64,000 bases of DNA from Akkermansiaceae bacterium UBA2367. Lineage in GTDB: Bacteria; Verrucomicrobiota; Verrucomicrobiia; Verrucomicrobiales; DEV007. Numbering within the stretch: position 1 is the first letter of the stretch; the number at the start of each line of letters is the position of its first letter. Below, piece after piece: positions 1-8,157 of the stretch. The position numbers and the translations under genes were made by a program. The notes beneath the pieces are model-generated. The model was not told the DNA's origin and searched no databases. It saw only the letters and a program-made list of their open reading frames with translations. The stretch is from the NCBI GenBank assembly GCA_002344525.1, contig DDTJ01000077.1, forward strand, positions 22,142 to 86,141, given 5' to 3'.

Positions 1-450
1 GTCGAGACGGTCGAGGCTCGCACCGACCTCGCCTTGCGCGGCGATGAGGACGTGCTCCCAAGTGCCCCGGGTGAGTCCGAGCAGTTCCGCGACAGCTTGA
101 TCGACCGCCGCCGCGTCGCTCACGATGCCTCCGTCGGGCCGCCGCAATTCGCAGGTGGAAGCACCAGCCGCCCACTGCTTCGCGAGCGTCCATATCGACC
201 CGTCCTCGTCCAGCTCGACGGAGACGCGAAGGGTGTCGCCGCCAGTCAGAGGCAGGTGCGGTTTCACCTCGCGCTCCGCCTCGCGCTTCGTCAGCTTCGT
301 GGAGACGAAAAGGGCCTGCCGCAGGGCGCGTCGCAGGGTCGATTTGCCCGCCTCGTTCGGTCCGAGGACGACGTTGAGCCCCGGCGCGAAGGACAGTTCG
401 CGGTCGGCGGACCCGGCGAAGGGATGGAGATGGAGCCGACGCAGGATCAT
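1..450 (-). CDS. SbcC/YhaN-like AAA ATPase, N-terminal part (cut by window edge)
   Basis: The reading frame runs off the left edge, so only the first 150 residues are visible. They begin with a short beta strand and a Walker A motif GPNEAGKST at about residues 30-38, the hallmark of SbcC/RecN/SMC-like repair ATPases; a coiled coil and Walker B half would be expected beyond the window. Its ATG overlaps the stop of the upstream nuclease gene as ATGA, so the two are translated together. The pair corresponds to YhaO-YhaN or SbcD-SbcC, a DNA-end processing complex. The family is clear; the exact subfamily cannot be fixed from this fragment. Confidence 0.8.
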   Translation of the reverse strand, partial: MILRRLHLHPFAGSADRELSFAPGLNVVLGPNEAGKSTLRRALRQALFVSTKLTKREAEREVKPHLPLTGGDTLRVSVELDEDGSIWTLAKQWAAGASTCELRRPDGGIVSDAAAVDQAVAELLGLTRGTWEHVLIAAQGEVGASLDRLD

Positions 451-1577
451 GACCTCGCCTCCTTCACCAGTTCCCAAGCGAGCTGCAAGGCCTCCGCGTC
501 GCCCTCGTCGTCGGCGAGTCCCGAGAGGAGCCGATGGGGGAAGGAACCCGCCGAATACTCCCGCCCGATGTCCGCCGCCGTGATCTCGCGGAGGAGTCCG
601 CCGTGGTCCGTCTCCAGATAGAGCGCGGCTTTCTCCAATTCGCCGAGCCATTCGCCCCGGCTCTCGAACAGTTCGCCGGGGAGGCGGCCCGAGAGGATCA
701 GCTTCACCAGATCGCGTTCCGCGTCGAAGCCGCCGAACTCGCCTCGCAGCGCCTCGATCCCGGCCTCGCCCGCGAGCGTTTTCGCGACCGTGCGGAAGCG
801 GAAGCGCCCCGTCCGCGCCGACTCGCCCGCGACCGAGCCGTCCTCGCCGATCTCCACGATCCAAGCGTGCCCCCCGTGGCGGCAGTCGAAACCGTCCGGC
901 TCCGGCGTGGCGGGGAACAGGACACGCTCGCCCTCGAAGCGCTCGCGGTCGGGGAAGCGCACATGGGTGTGTCCGAGCAGCCAGACATCCATGCCCGACT
1001 CCTCCAGTTCGCGGCGCATCATCGGGAAGTAGTCCCCGCCGAAGTCCGGCGAAAGACCCTCAAGGCTGCCGTGGGCGACCCCGGCGCGGCGGATCTCCGG
1101 CGGCAGGTCGAGGGCGGCAAGGGCCTCGCCGACCCAGCCGACCGAGTTCGTCTTCGAGTGGCGCGAGCCGCACACGCCGGGGAAAAGCACGAGCGGGATT
1201 CCCTGCCCGCGCAAGTCGCAGGGCGTCTCGCGTCGGAGCACATGATGCCGCTCGCCGAGGGCGTCGGCGAAGACCGGCCAGAGCGGGTCGTCCTCCTGCG
1301 CGTAGTCGTGGTTGCCCGGCAGCACCGCGACGATGCCCTCGAAGCGCCCCAGCGCCGCCGCCGCCTCGCGCACCAGCCCTTTCGGAACGCGGGGCGTGTC
1401 GAAGAGGTCGCCCGCCACCACGATCAGCCCGCAGGACTGCTCCTCCGCCAGCGCGACCAGTTTGCGCAGGCATTCGAGCCGCCGCGCCGCGAGGCCTTCG
1501 CTCAAGGCGGGCGCGTAGCCGCCGCGGGTGAATTTCAGGCCGAGATGCAAGTCGGCGGTGTGGAGGAGGCGGATCAT
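447..1577 (-). CDS. SbcD/Mre11-like (YhaO-type) metallophosphoesterase nuclease
   Basis: This 376-residue protein carries the calcineurin-type metallophosphoesterase motifs in order: HTADLHLG near the N-terminus, AGDLFD, PGNHDY, AHGS and LLGHTHV. These ligands bind two metal ions in Mre11/SbcD nucleases. After about residue 240 there is a capping region of no clear family. It is the first gene of a two-gene unit: its TGA overlaps the ATG of the SbcC-like ATPase gene, which supports a nuclease-ATPase complex acting on DNA ends or hairpins. The length is close to YhaO/SbcD proteins. The substrate is inferred from family knowledge only. Confidence 0.85.
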   Translation of the reverse strand: MIRLLHTADLHLGLKFTRGGYAPALSEGLAARRLECLRKLVALAEEQSCGLIVVAGDLFDTPRVPKGLVREAAAALGRFEGIVAVLPGNHDYAQEDDPLWPVFADALGERHHVLRRETPCDLRGQGIPLVLFPGVCGSRHSKTNSVGWVGEALAALDLPPEIRRAGVAHGSLEGLSPDFGGDYFPMMRRELEESGMDVWLLGHTHVRFPDRERFEGERVLFPATPEPDGFDCRHGGHAWIVEIGEDGSVAGESARTGRFRFRTVAKTLAGEAGIEALRGEFGGFDAERDLVKLILSGRLPGELFESRGEWLGELEKAALYLETDHGGLLREITAADIGREYSAGSFPHRLLSGLADDEGDAEALQLAWELVKEARS

Positions 1578-1677
1578 CGGGGAGGTTCAGGGTAGCGAGG
1601 CGCGGCGGCGAAGCAAGCCCGTCGCGTGCCCCATCTTCGCATGGGGGGTGGGACATTGGCGGGGCGGGGGGCAACAT

Positions 1678-1706
1678 TTGTGGAAATACCCTTCTGCCCG
1701 TATACT
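1678..1706 (+). promoter_or_regulatory. Predicted promoter of the NYN gene
   Basis: TTGTGG at 1678-1683 and TATACT at 1701-1706 are separated by 17 bp. The -10 element ends 9 bp before the ATG at 1716, so the transcript would start at or near the start codon. No Shine-Dalgarno sequence is seen. This supports the 1716 start over in-frame starts further upstream. Confidence 0.5.
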
Positions 1707-1715
1707 TCCGCGCAA

Positions 1716-2468
1716 ATGTCCCTTCCCGCTCCTACCGACTCCATTGCCCTGCTCATTGACGCGGACAATGCCCCAGCCGCAAAAATCGAGTTCATCATGG
1801 CTGAGCTAGCCAGCTACGGGGTCGCCAACATTCGCCGCGCTTACGGCAACTGGACCAAGCCCACCCTCAAAGGCTGGGCGGAGGCGCTTCAGGAGCACGC
1901 CATCGAACCGGTGCAGTTGTTCGACATCGTGAAGGGCAAGAACGGAACGGACATGCGGCTCGTCATCGACGCGATGGACATCCTCTACACGAAGGAGGTG
2001 CATACCTTCTCCCTGATCTCGTCCGATTGCGATTTCACTCCTCTATGCACCCGCCTTCGCGCCGAGGGAAAGCAAGTGATCGGTTTCGGAGGTCAAAACA
2101 CCCCGGCGCCTTTCATCAACAGTTGCACGCGGTTCCTTTACCTCGATGACGACGACAAAGCGACCGAAGCTCGCAAGCAGCAACGGACTTCTACCAATCA
2201 ATTGAAGGGAAACACCAAACTGATGAACACGCTTCGAGCCGCGATGCAAGCGACGGCCGACGAGGACGGATGGTCGCTTCTCGGTCCATTGGGGAACCAT
2301 ATCTCCAACCAGAGTTCCATCGACCACCGAACCTTCGGCTTCGCGAAATTGAGCGGCCTGCTTGGAGCGATCGATTTGTTCGAGCTTCGGAAAAGAACGG
2401 AAGGTGTCCGTATTTTCTACGAAGTCCGCGAGAAAAAGGTGGAAGCTCGATCAAATGAGGGCGGTTGA
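1716..2468 (+). CDS. NYN domain ribonuclease-like protein with C-terminal LOTUS/OST-HTH domain
   Basis: The 250-residue protein opens with an NYN (LabA/DUF88, PIN-like) domain. IDADN at residues 14-18 gives the first acidic pair, GTDM near 77-80 the next, and SSDCDF at 102-107 the last, so the metal-binding acidic residues of the nuclease fold are present. Residues about 175-245 (GWSLLGPLG..., then FGFAKLSGLL) fit the OST-HTH/LOTUS RNA-binding domain often joined to NYN. The likely role is RNA cleavage or RNA quality control in the cytoplasm. The ATG at 1716 is chosen because it follows a good promoter and starts right before the first NYN strand. Confidence 0.8.
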   Translation: MSLPAPTDSIALLIDADNAPAAKIEFIMAELASYGVANIRRAYGNWTKPTLKGWAEALQEHAIEPVQLFDIVKGKNGTDMRLVIDAMDILYTKEVHTFSLISSDCDFTPLCTRLRAEGKQVIGFGGQNTPAPFINSCTRFLYLDDDDKATEARKQQRTSTNQLKGNTKLMNTLRAAMQATADEDGWSLLGPLGNHISNQSSIDHRTFGFAKLSGLLGAIDLFELRKRTEGVRIFYEVREKKVEARSNEGG

Positions 2469-2548
2469 TTTCTATGTCCTTCCAACTCCCCGTTGCCTGA
2501 TGAGGGGAACCTGATTGCGAACGGCTGCGACCTGGAGTATCTGAAAAC

Positions 2549-2810
2549 ATGGTCAGCCGCATTGAACCTGACAGATATGCTGACACGGGTTTTGCCGTGA
2601 AGGACACGCCACCGGAGGTCAATGCGCGGCTTCTTTGCGGCGATGATGCGCAAGACGCCGGAGGAGCGCTTCCTGATGGGGCTGGACATGATGGCCACGG
2701 CCCGCCGACTGGTCTGGGCCAGCCTCGAAGGCGTCGGCACGAATGCGGAGCGGCGGGCGGCCTTCTTCCAGCGTTTCTACGGGATGCCGCTGCCGGAGGG
2801 GATGAAGTAG
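2549..2810 (+). pseudogene. Small conserved-type gene split by a +1 frameshift
   Basis: Two overlapping frames read as one protein if one base is skipped near 2631-2636. The first frame from the ATG at 2549 gives a start ending in DTPPEVNAR. The second gives FFAAMMRKTPEERFLMGLD and on to FYGMPLPEGMK, ending at 2810. My recollection of small (about 85-residue) hypothetical proteins in related bacteria is that a PPE.NA start leads straight into a PEERF.MG.DM..TARR segment. The second frame alone has an upstream stop at 2598 and only a 62-residue reading from 2622. Either this is a true frameshift, a base-call error, or translation restarts at 2622. Function unknown. Confidence 0.5.
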
Positions 2811-2868
2811 TGGCGGCCTCCACCTCCCATGTGGCATCGGCATCTTGCCGATGGTCCCGGCGGAACCA

Positions 2869-3858
2869 TCACGCCACCCCGCTCGACGGACCCTTCACCG
2901 GATAATCCAACAGCGGCGCGGGCAGCGGATCGTGCGAACGGGTTCCGGCCTCCTCCGCCCGCCGCAACAGCACCGCGAATCCCCCCACCCCCGGCGAACG
3001 ATGCGGGTAGTCGCGATACGCGGGAAAGTCCGCCAGCGGCGAACGCAATTCCGCGAGATGCGGCACTTCCACCGGGGTGAACTCCGGCGAGCTTTCGAGG
3101 AATTTCCCCGCCACCCCTTCGTTCTCGCGCGGGCTGAAGGTGCAGGTCGTGTAGAGGAGAAAGCCGCCCGGAGCCATCGTCTCCGCCGCCGCCGCGAGGA
3201 TGCGGAGCTGCCGCCGCGCGTTTCCCTTCACCGTCGAGGGATGGAAGCATCCCGGATTCGCGATCCCCTTCGCCAGCAGCGACTGCCCCGAGCAGGGCGC
3301 ATCGACGAGACAGAGATCGAAGGCTCCCGGAGCGAACCGCGCGATCTCCTCCGCCGCGAGACGCTGGGTGAAGGCCCGCTCCACCCGGCAGCGCGAGAGA
3401 TTGTGCCGCAGCGGCCCGAGCCGCCTCCCCTCCACCTCGTTCGCGAGGATCAGGCCCGGACGCAGCAGGACCGAGGCGAGGATCGTCTTCCCGCCCGGCG
3501 CGGCGCAGAGATCGAGCACGCGCGGCTGTGGCGGCAGCGCCTCGCGGGCCGCCAGCATCGCCGACCCCGCCACCACCGAGGAGAAATCCAGCGGATAGAC
3601 CTCCCCCGCCGCGTAGGCCGGGGCGAAGCCGATTTTCACCCCCGGTCGCACCAGCTCCACCGCGTCGGGCAGCCAAGGCGGCAGCATCTCGCGCGGGACT
3701 GTCTCGAACTCCCCCTCGCGGCGCGGCACCGTCCACAGGATCGCCCCACTGCGGGGAGCGGGTTCGAGCAGGGCGCGCAGAAAGGCCCCCTGCGACTCCT
3801 CCGTCTCCGGAAAGAGCGCCTCGGCCGCCTTGCGCATCAGGTTCGTCGCTTCCATCAT
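2869..3858 (-). CDS. RsmB/RsmF-type rRNA (cytosine-5) methyltransferase
   Basis: The 329-residue protein belongs to the NOL1/NOP2/Sun family that methylates cytosine C5 in rRNA using S-adenosylmethionine. The SAM-binding motif LDLCAAPGGKT lies at about 115-125. Both family cysteines are present: C189 in DAPCSG (releasing cysteine) and C239 in YTTCTFSPRENE (nucleophile). The start is set at the MM pair just before EATNLMRKAAE; the open frame continues far upstream on this strand, but that part is antisense to mrp. There is no N-terminal NusB domain, so it is closer to RsmF/YebU than to RsmB. The target nucleotide is unknown. Confidence 0.85.
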   Translation of the reverse strand: MMEATNLMRKAAEALFPETEESQGAFLRALLEPAPRSGAILWTVPRREGEFETVPREMLPPWLPDAVELVRPGVKIGFAPAYAAGEVYPLDFSSVVAGSAMLAAREALPPQPRVLDLCAAPGGKTILASVLLRPGLILANEVEGRRLGPLRHNLSRCRVERAFTQRLAAEEIARFAPGAFDLCLVDAPCSGQSLLAKGIANPGCFHPSTVKGNARRQLRILAAAAETMAPGGFLLYTTCTFSPRENEGVAGKFLESSPEFTPVEVPHLAELRSPLADFPAYRDYPHRSPGVGGFAVLLRRAEEAGTRSHDPLPAPLLDYPVKGPSSGVA

Positions 3859-3927
3859 TCCTATGTCTCCGCGCTGGACTTCGCGGCGTAATCGCCTATC
3901 GGGGAATCCCCTCCACGTCCACGGCCC

Positions 3928-4974
3928 ATGATCAACGAAGAATCCGTTCGGGAAAAGCTCCGTCAAGTCAACTACCCCGGCTTCAGCCGCGACATCCTCT
4001 CCTTCGGCCTCGTCAAGCGCATCGAGGTCGACGGCGGCGACATCACCGTGCTCGTCAGCCTCGCGACCCGCGACCCCGCCGTCCCCCGCGCCATCCACCA
4101 AGGCATCGAGGAGGCTCTCGCCACCCTCGAAGGCGCGGGGAAGATCGTCATCGACTTCGACCTCAAGGACCCGCCCGAGCCCGTCGCCGGAAATCCCACC
4201 GCCGCGCAGATGTCCATTCCCGGTGTGAAAAAGATCGTCGCCGTGGCCAGCGGCAAGGGCGGCGTCGGCAAATCCACCGTCGCGACGAACCTTGCCATCG
4301 CCCTCGCCCGCACCGGGGCCAGGGTCGGCCTCTGCGACTGCGACCTCTACGGACCCAGCATCGCCCTCATGCTCGGCGCGGCCGACCAGCAGCCCATGGC
4401 CACGGACCGCAACGAGATCGTCCCCATCGAGGCGCACGGCATCAAGGCCATTTCCATGGGTTTCCTTCTCGAGGACGACTCGCCCGTGATCGTGCGCGGC
4501 CCCCTCGCGACGCGCTACACCCAGCAGTTCCTGCGGCAGTGCCTCTGGGGCGATCTCGACTGCCTCGTCCTCGACCTGCCTCCCGGCACCGGCGACATCC
4601 AGCTCACCATCGTCCAGACCGTGGCCGTGGACGGCAGCGTCATCGTCACGACCCCGCAAGAGGTCGCCCTGATCGACGCCCGCAAAGCCGTCTCCATGTT
4701 CCAGAAGGTCAACGTGCCCATCAGCGGCCTCGTCGAGAACATGGCCTGGTTCGAGTGCGACCACGGGACGAAATACCCCATTTTCGGCGAAGGTGGCGGC
4801 AAGGCCGAGGCCGAACGTCTCGGCGTGCCCTTGCTGGCGCAAATCCCCCTCGACATCGAGACCCGCGCCCGAGCCGACCGCGGCGAACCCGTTGCCCTGC
4901 TCGACCCGGCGGCGAACGCAATCTCGGCGGCGTTTGCAAGGCTGGCCGAGGGGGTGATGGCGGCGGTGAGGTGA
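3928..4974 (+). CDS. Mrp/ApbC-family Fe-S cluster carrier ATPase, CxxC incomplete
   Basis: Residues 1-90 form a MIP18 (DUF59) domain and the rest is a ParA/MinD-like P-loop ATPase. The deviant Walker A is GKGGVGKST at 109-117, followed by CDCDLYGPS. These proteins bind and hand on Fe-S clusters. In the usual Mrp a CxxC near the C-terminus binds the bridging cluster; here the matching place reads ECDHGTKYPIF, so C277 is kept but the second cysteine (280) is glycine. A dimer would offer two rather than four cysteines there. It is divergent from the methyltransferase gene, with 69 bp between them. Confidence 0.9.
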   Translation: MINEESVREKLRQVNYPGFSRDILSFGLVKRIEVDGGDITVLVSLATRDPAVPRAIHQGIEEALATLEGAGKIVIDFDLKDPPEPVAGNPTAAQMSIPGVKKIVAVASGKGGVGKSTVATNLAIALARTGARVGLCDCDLYGPSIALMLGAADQQPMATDRNEIVPIEAHGIKAISMGFLLEDDSPVIVRGPLATRYTQQFLRQCLWGDLDCLVLDLPPGTGDIQLTIVQTVAVDGSVIVTTPQEVALIDARKAVSMFQKVNVPISGLVENMAWFECDHGTKYPIFGEGGGKAEAERLGVPLLAQIPLDIETRARADRGEPVALLDPAANAISAAFARLAEGVMAAVR

Positions 4975-5008
4975 GGCAAGAGGGTTGGGTCGGAGGCTGG
5001 ACCCTGTT

Positions 5009-5028
5009 GGGGGCTTTCCCAAGCCCCC
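5009..5028. terminator. Hairpin downstream of mrp
   Basis: GGGGGCTT at 5009-5016 and AAGCCCCC at 5021-5028 form a perfect 8-bp stem with a TCCC loop, 35 bp after the mrp stop. Only two T residues follow, so it is a weak match to an intrinsic terminator. The rest of the 4975-5139 spacer shows no gene. Confidence 0.4.
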
Positions 5029-5139
5029 TTGACTCGCTAGTGGTTCATTCCAGCAAAGATAATGGATGAGGGGGGAAAAACGCGCCAGCGCTGTGGCTGG
5101 CCTCACTGAGGCCGGATCGGGCGTCCAAACGACGTTCGA

Positions 5140-5158
5140 CCGGGGTCAATGACCCCGG
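5140..5158. repeat. Perfect palindrome abutting the lysC stop codon
   Basis: CCGGGGTCA and TGACCCCGG are perfect 9-bp arms around a single A, directly after the TAG stop of lysC on the minus strand. It may act as a terminator or mRNA 3'-end stabiliser for lysC, or be a copy of a dispersed REP-like element. No T-run follows on either strand. Confidence 0.5.
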
Positions 5159-6385
5159 CTACAACGCTCCCAGCCCGAAGGCCTCGTGGACCACGTTCGC
5201 GGCGCGGTCGATGTCGCCCTCGGCGACGGTCACGGAGATCTTGATTTCGGAGGTGGAGATCATCTCGATGTTCACCCCGGCGTCGGCGAGCGCCTTGAAC
5301 ATCTCCGCGGCGACGCCGGAATGCGAGCGCATCCCGATGCCCACGGCGCTGAGCTTGGCGATGCCGTCCTGCGCCTCCAAGGTGACGCCCTCGCCGAGCT
5401 CGGCCAGCACGGGGCGCAGGGCCGCCTCGGCCTTGGCCACGTCGTCCTTGGGCACGGTGAAGGAGATGTCGGTGATGCCCGTCTTCGAGACGTTCTGCAC
5501 GATCATGTCGACGAGGATGTTCGCCCCGGCCACCGCGCCGAAAATGCGGCTCGCCGTGCCGGGGAGGTCCTTCACCCCTCCGATGGTGACCTTCGCTTGG
5601 GCACGTTCGAGGCTGACGCCGCGGATGACAACGGATTCCATGCTCATGGTTTCTTCTTTGACGAGGGTTCCCGGATTCTGGTTGAGGCTGCTGCGCACCT
5701 CGAAGGTGACGCCGAACTTTTTGGCGAACTCGACGGAGCGCGACTGCATCACCTTCGAACCCGAACTGGCCATTTCGAGGAGTTCGTCGTAGCTGATCTC
5801 GTCGATCTTGCGCGCGCCGGGCACGACGCGGGGGTCGCAGGTGTAGACGCCGTCCACGTCGGTGTAGATCTGGCAAAGGTCCGCGTCGATGGCGGCGGCC
5901 ATGGCGATGGCGGTCAGGTCCGACCCGCCGCGACCGAGCGTGGTGATGTTCCCGTCCCGCGTCTTGCCTTGGAAACCGGCGAGAATGACGATGTTGCCCG
6001 CGTCGAGCAGTTCGTGGACGCCGTGGGGCGTGATGTTGGAGATGCGGGCCTTCGTGTGGACCCCGTCGGTCACGATCCCCGCCTGCGCCCCGGTGAGGGA
6101 GACGGCCTTGGCCCCCATCGAGTGCAGGGCCATCGCGGTGAGGGCGATGGTGGTCTGCTCGCCCGTGGCGAGGAGCACGTCCATCTCGCGCTCGGAGGGC
6201 TGCGCCGAGCCGGTGACCTCGTCGGCGAGCTTGATGAGGTTGTTCGTGACCCCGGCCATGGCCGAGACGACCGCGACGACCTGGTTGCCCGCCTGCTGCG
6301 TCTCAAGGATGCGCCGCGCGACGTTGCGGATCCGCTCGGGCGTGCCGACGGAGGTGCCGCCGTATTTCTGGACGATGAGGCTCAC
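5159..6385 (-). CDS. lysC: Aspartate kinase
   Basis: Aspartokinase makes aspartyl-phosphate, the first step towards lysine, threonine and methionine. The 408-residue protein starts MSLIVQKYGGTSVG, the KYGGTSV signature of the amino acid kinase domain. GRGGSDLTA follows near residue 150 and the kinase domain ends at about 245. The C-terminal 150 residues contain two ACT repeats (for example VSKTGITDISFTV and VGIGMRSHSGVA), where lysine and/or threonine give feedback control. The length fits the monofunctional class. It stands alone, with a palindrome at its 3' end and a short spacer before the divergent Uma2 gene. Confidence 0.95.
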   Translation of the reverse strand: MSLIVQKYGGTSVGTPERIRNVARRILETQQAGNQVVAVVSAMAGVTNNLIKLADEVTGSAQPSEREMDVLLATGEQTTIALTAMALHSMGAKAVSLTGAQAGIVTDGVHTKARISNITPHGVHELLDAGNIVILAGFQGKTRDGNITTLGRGGSDLTAIAMAAAIDADLCQIYTDVDGVYTCDPRVVPGARKIDEISYDELLEMASSGSKVMQSRSVEFAKKFGVTFEVRSSLNQNPGTLVKEETMSMESVVIRGVSLERAQAKVTIGGVKDLPGTASRIFGAVAGANILVDMIVQNVSKTGITDISFTVPKDDVAKAEAALRPVLAELGEGVTLEAQDGIAKLSAVGIGMRSHSGVAAEMFKALADAGVNIEMISTSEIKISVTVAEGDIDRAANVVHEAFGLGAL

Positions 6386-6484
6386 GGAGCTTTCTGGAGG
6401 AGGTGGGAGGAGGGATTAATGCCTCAGCTTGCGGGTTTGTCCAATGTCGTTTCGTCCTTGCCTCCCCGGAAAGGAAATGCGGGA

Positions 6485-6513
6485 TTGCGTGCCTGTCGTC
6501 GTCGTGGCATTTT
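6485..6513 (+). promoter_or_regulatory. Predicted promoter of the Uma2 gene
   Basis: TTGCGT at 6485-6490 and CATTTT at 6508-6513 are 17 bp apart, 9 bp before the ATG at 6523. The -10 is poor, but the TTGCGT hexamer and its 38-bp distance to the ATG repeat what is seen before other genes in this window. Confidence 0.35.
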
Positions 6514-6522
6514 TCCCGCGAA

Positions 6523-7101
6523 ATGGAGGCGGAGAAATTCAATCTGGAAACGGTCGAGGAGTATCTTGAGGCTGAGAAGACCCGCGATCCGAAGCACGAA
6601 TATCTCGCCGGGACCGTCCATGCGATGAGCGGGGCGAGCCGGCGACACAACGTGATCGGAGGTCGCATCTATTCCGTTTTCGTCCAGCGCATGGGAAAAG
6701 GCCCTTGCGAAGCCTATCTCGCCGATGTGAAAGTCCGCGTCCGCACGAAGGCCGGCGTTTTCTTCTACTATCCCGACGTGATGGTGGGCTGCGACCCGAC
6801 GGACCGTCACGAATACTATTTGGATCGACCCTTGATCCTGTTCGAAGTCACCAGCGCCTCGACCGAATCGACGGACCGCCGCGAGAAGCTGCTCGCCTAT
6901 CAGGGGATCGCTTCGCTCCGGCATTATGTGATCGTGTCCCAGACGAAGCGTGCGGTCGAATGGTTCCGGCGGGCGGGGGATGGTTGGGAGAAGGTGCGGC
7001 TCACCGGGCCGGACGACGCCCTCGACTTCCCGGAGATCAGCGTCTCGCTGAGGCTGGAGGAGATCTACGAGGGGATCGAATTCGAAGAAGCGGGACGATG
7101 A
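6523..7101 (+). CDS. Uma2 family (DUF820) endonuclease-like protein
   Basis: The 192-residue protein has the Uma2/DUF820 layout, a PD-(D/E)XK restriction-nuclease-like fold. It starts with VEEYLEAEKT and LAGTVHAMSGASRRHN, then a central FYYPDVMV segment with the predicted catalytic aspartate, and LILFEVTSAST for the E.x.S strand. KLLAYQGIASLRHYVIV completes the core. Uma2 proteins are abundant in cyanobacteria, Planctomycetota and Verrucomicrobiota; their biological role is not settled. The stop overlaps the next ATG as ATGA, so the secreted beta-helix gene is co-translated, although no functional link is obvious. Confidence 0.85.
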   Translation: MEAEKFNLETVEEYLEAEKTRDPKHEYLAGTVHAMSGASRRHNVIGGRIYSVFVQRMGKGPCEAYLADVKVRVRTKAGVFFYYPDVMVGCDPTDRHEYYLDRPLILFEVTSASTESTDRREKLLAYQGIASLRHYVIVSQTKRAVEWFRRAGDGWEKVRLTGPDDALDFPEISVSLRLEEIYEGIEFEEAGR

Positions 7102-8156
7102 AACGTTTCCTCTTCGCCGTCGCGATGTTAGCGGGCGGTTCCGTCTCCGCCGCCGAGATCGTGGTGCATTCCCCGGAGGAGCTCCGCGCCGCCCTCGCGA
7201 AGCTCGCCGACGGCGACACGCTCAAGATCGCGCCGGGCGAGTATCCGGGCGGACATTACGTCGCCGGGATCGCGAATCTCACCGTCACCGCGCTCGATCC
7301 CGCCGATCCGCCGGAGTTCGTCGGCGAGGCCAACGCGTGGCTCTTCTCCCGCTGTCCCGGCCTGACGGTGAGCCATCTGCGGACGCGCGGGCAGACGGCG
7401 AACGGCGTCAATCTCGACGACGGCGGGGACCGGGAGAACCTAGTCGAGGGGATCACGCTGGAGCGTCTCGAAATCCGCGAGGTCGGGCCTCGGGGCAACC
7501 ACGACGGGATCAAGGGCTCGGGCCTCGCCGGGTTGACGATCCGCGACTGCCTCGTCGAAGGCTGGGGCGGGCAGGGGATCGATCTGGTCGGCTGCCACCG
7601 TTCGCTCATCACAGGCTGCCGTTTCGTGGGGAAGGAGGGTTTCACCGCGAGCGCCGGAGTCCAGATCAAGGGCGGCAGTTCGGAAGTGACGGTGGAGAAC
7701 TGCCATTTCCAGAACGCGGGGGAGCGCCCCCTCAATCTCGGCGGCTCGACCGGGCTCGACTACTTCCGCCCGCCCGGAGCGAAGCACGAGGCCGCCCGTC
7801 TCGTCGCTCGCGGCAACACCATCGAGGGCGGCCTTTGCGCGGCGGCCTTCGTCGGGGTGGACGGGGCGGAGTTCACGGACAACACGATCCTCTTTCCCGA
7901 GCGGTGGATCTTCCGCATCCTGCAGGAGACGGCCGCGCCGGACTTCGTCCCCTGCCGGAATGTGCGGATCGCGGGCAACCGCGTCGTCTTCCGCCGTTCG
8001 CAGATTCGCGTCGAGGTCAATGTCGGGGGCGGGACCGCGCCGGAGACCTTCGCTTTCGAGGGCAACCGCTGGTTCGCCGAGGACCGCCCCGAGGCCTCGG
8101 CACTGCGGCTTCCGGTCGAGGAGAAGGACGGCGTCCACGGGAGCGATCCCCGGTGA
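7098..8156 (+). CDS. Secreted right-handed beta-helix (pectate-lyase-like) protein
   Basis: A signal peptide (MKRFLFAVAMLAGGSVSAA) is followed by a region typical of parallel beta-helix proteins. SPEELRAALAKLADGDTLKIAPGEY is the usual opening of this fold and should be read in two parts. After it come repeated rungs such as GLTIRDCLVEGW, GIDLVGCHRS, ITGCRF and VTVENCHFQNAG, with a DGIKG turn. The 352-residue protein is probably exported and may bind or cleave a polysaccharide. No catalytic set can be assigned with certainty, so the enzyme class is open. It overlaps the Uma2 gene by 4 bp and converges on cutA. Confidence 0.75.
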   Translation: MKRFLFAVAMLAGGSVSAAEIVVHSPEELRAALAKLADGDTLKIAPGEYPGGHYVAGIANLTVTALDPADPPEFVGEANAWLFSRCPGLTVSHLRTRGQTANGVNLDDGGDRENLVEGITLERLEIREVGPRGNHDGIKGSGLAGLTIRDCLVEGWGGQGIDLVGCHRSLITGCRFVGKEGFTASAGVQIKGGSSEVTVENCHFQNAGERPLNLGGSTGLDYFRPPGAKHEAARLVARGNTIEGGLCAAAFVGVDGAEFTDNTILFPERWIFRILQETAAPDFVPCRNVRIAGNRVVFRRSQIRVEVNVGGGTAPETFAFEGNRWFAEDRPEASALRLPVEEKDGVHGSDPR

Positions 8157-8157
8157 G

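Noticed and set aside
3859..5106. N-terminal extension of the rRNA methyltransferase frame to 745 residues
   Set aside because: The extra part is antisense to mrp and has no motif; homologues start near residue MEATNLM.
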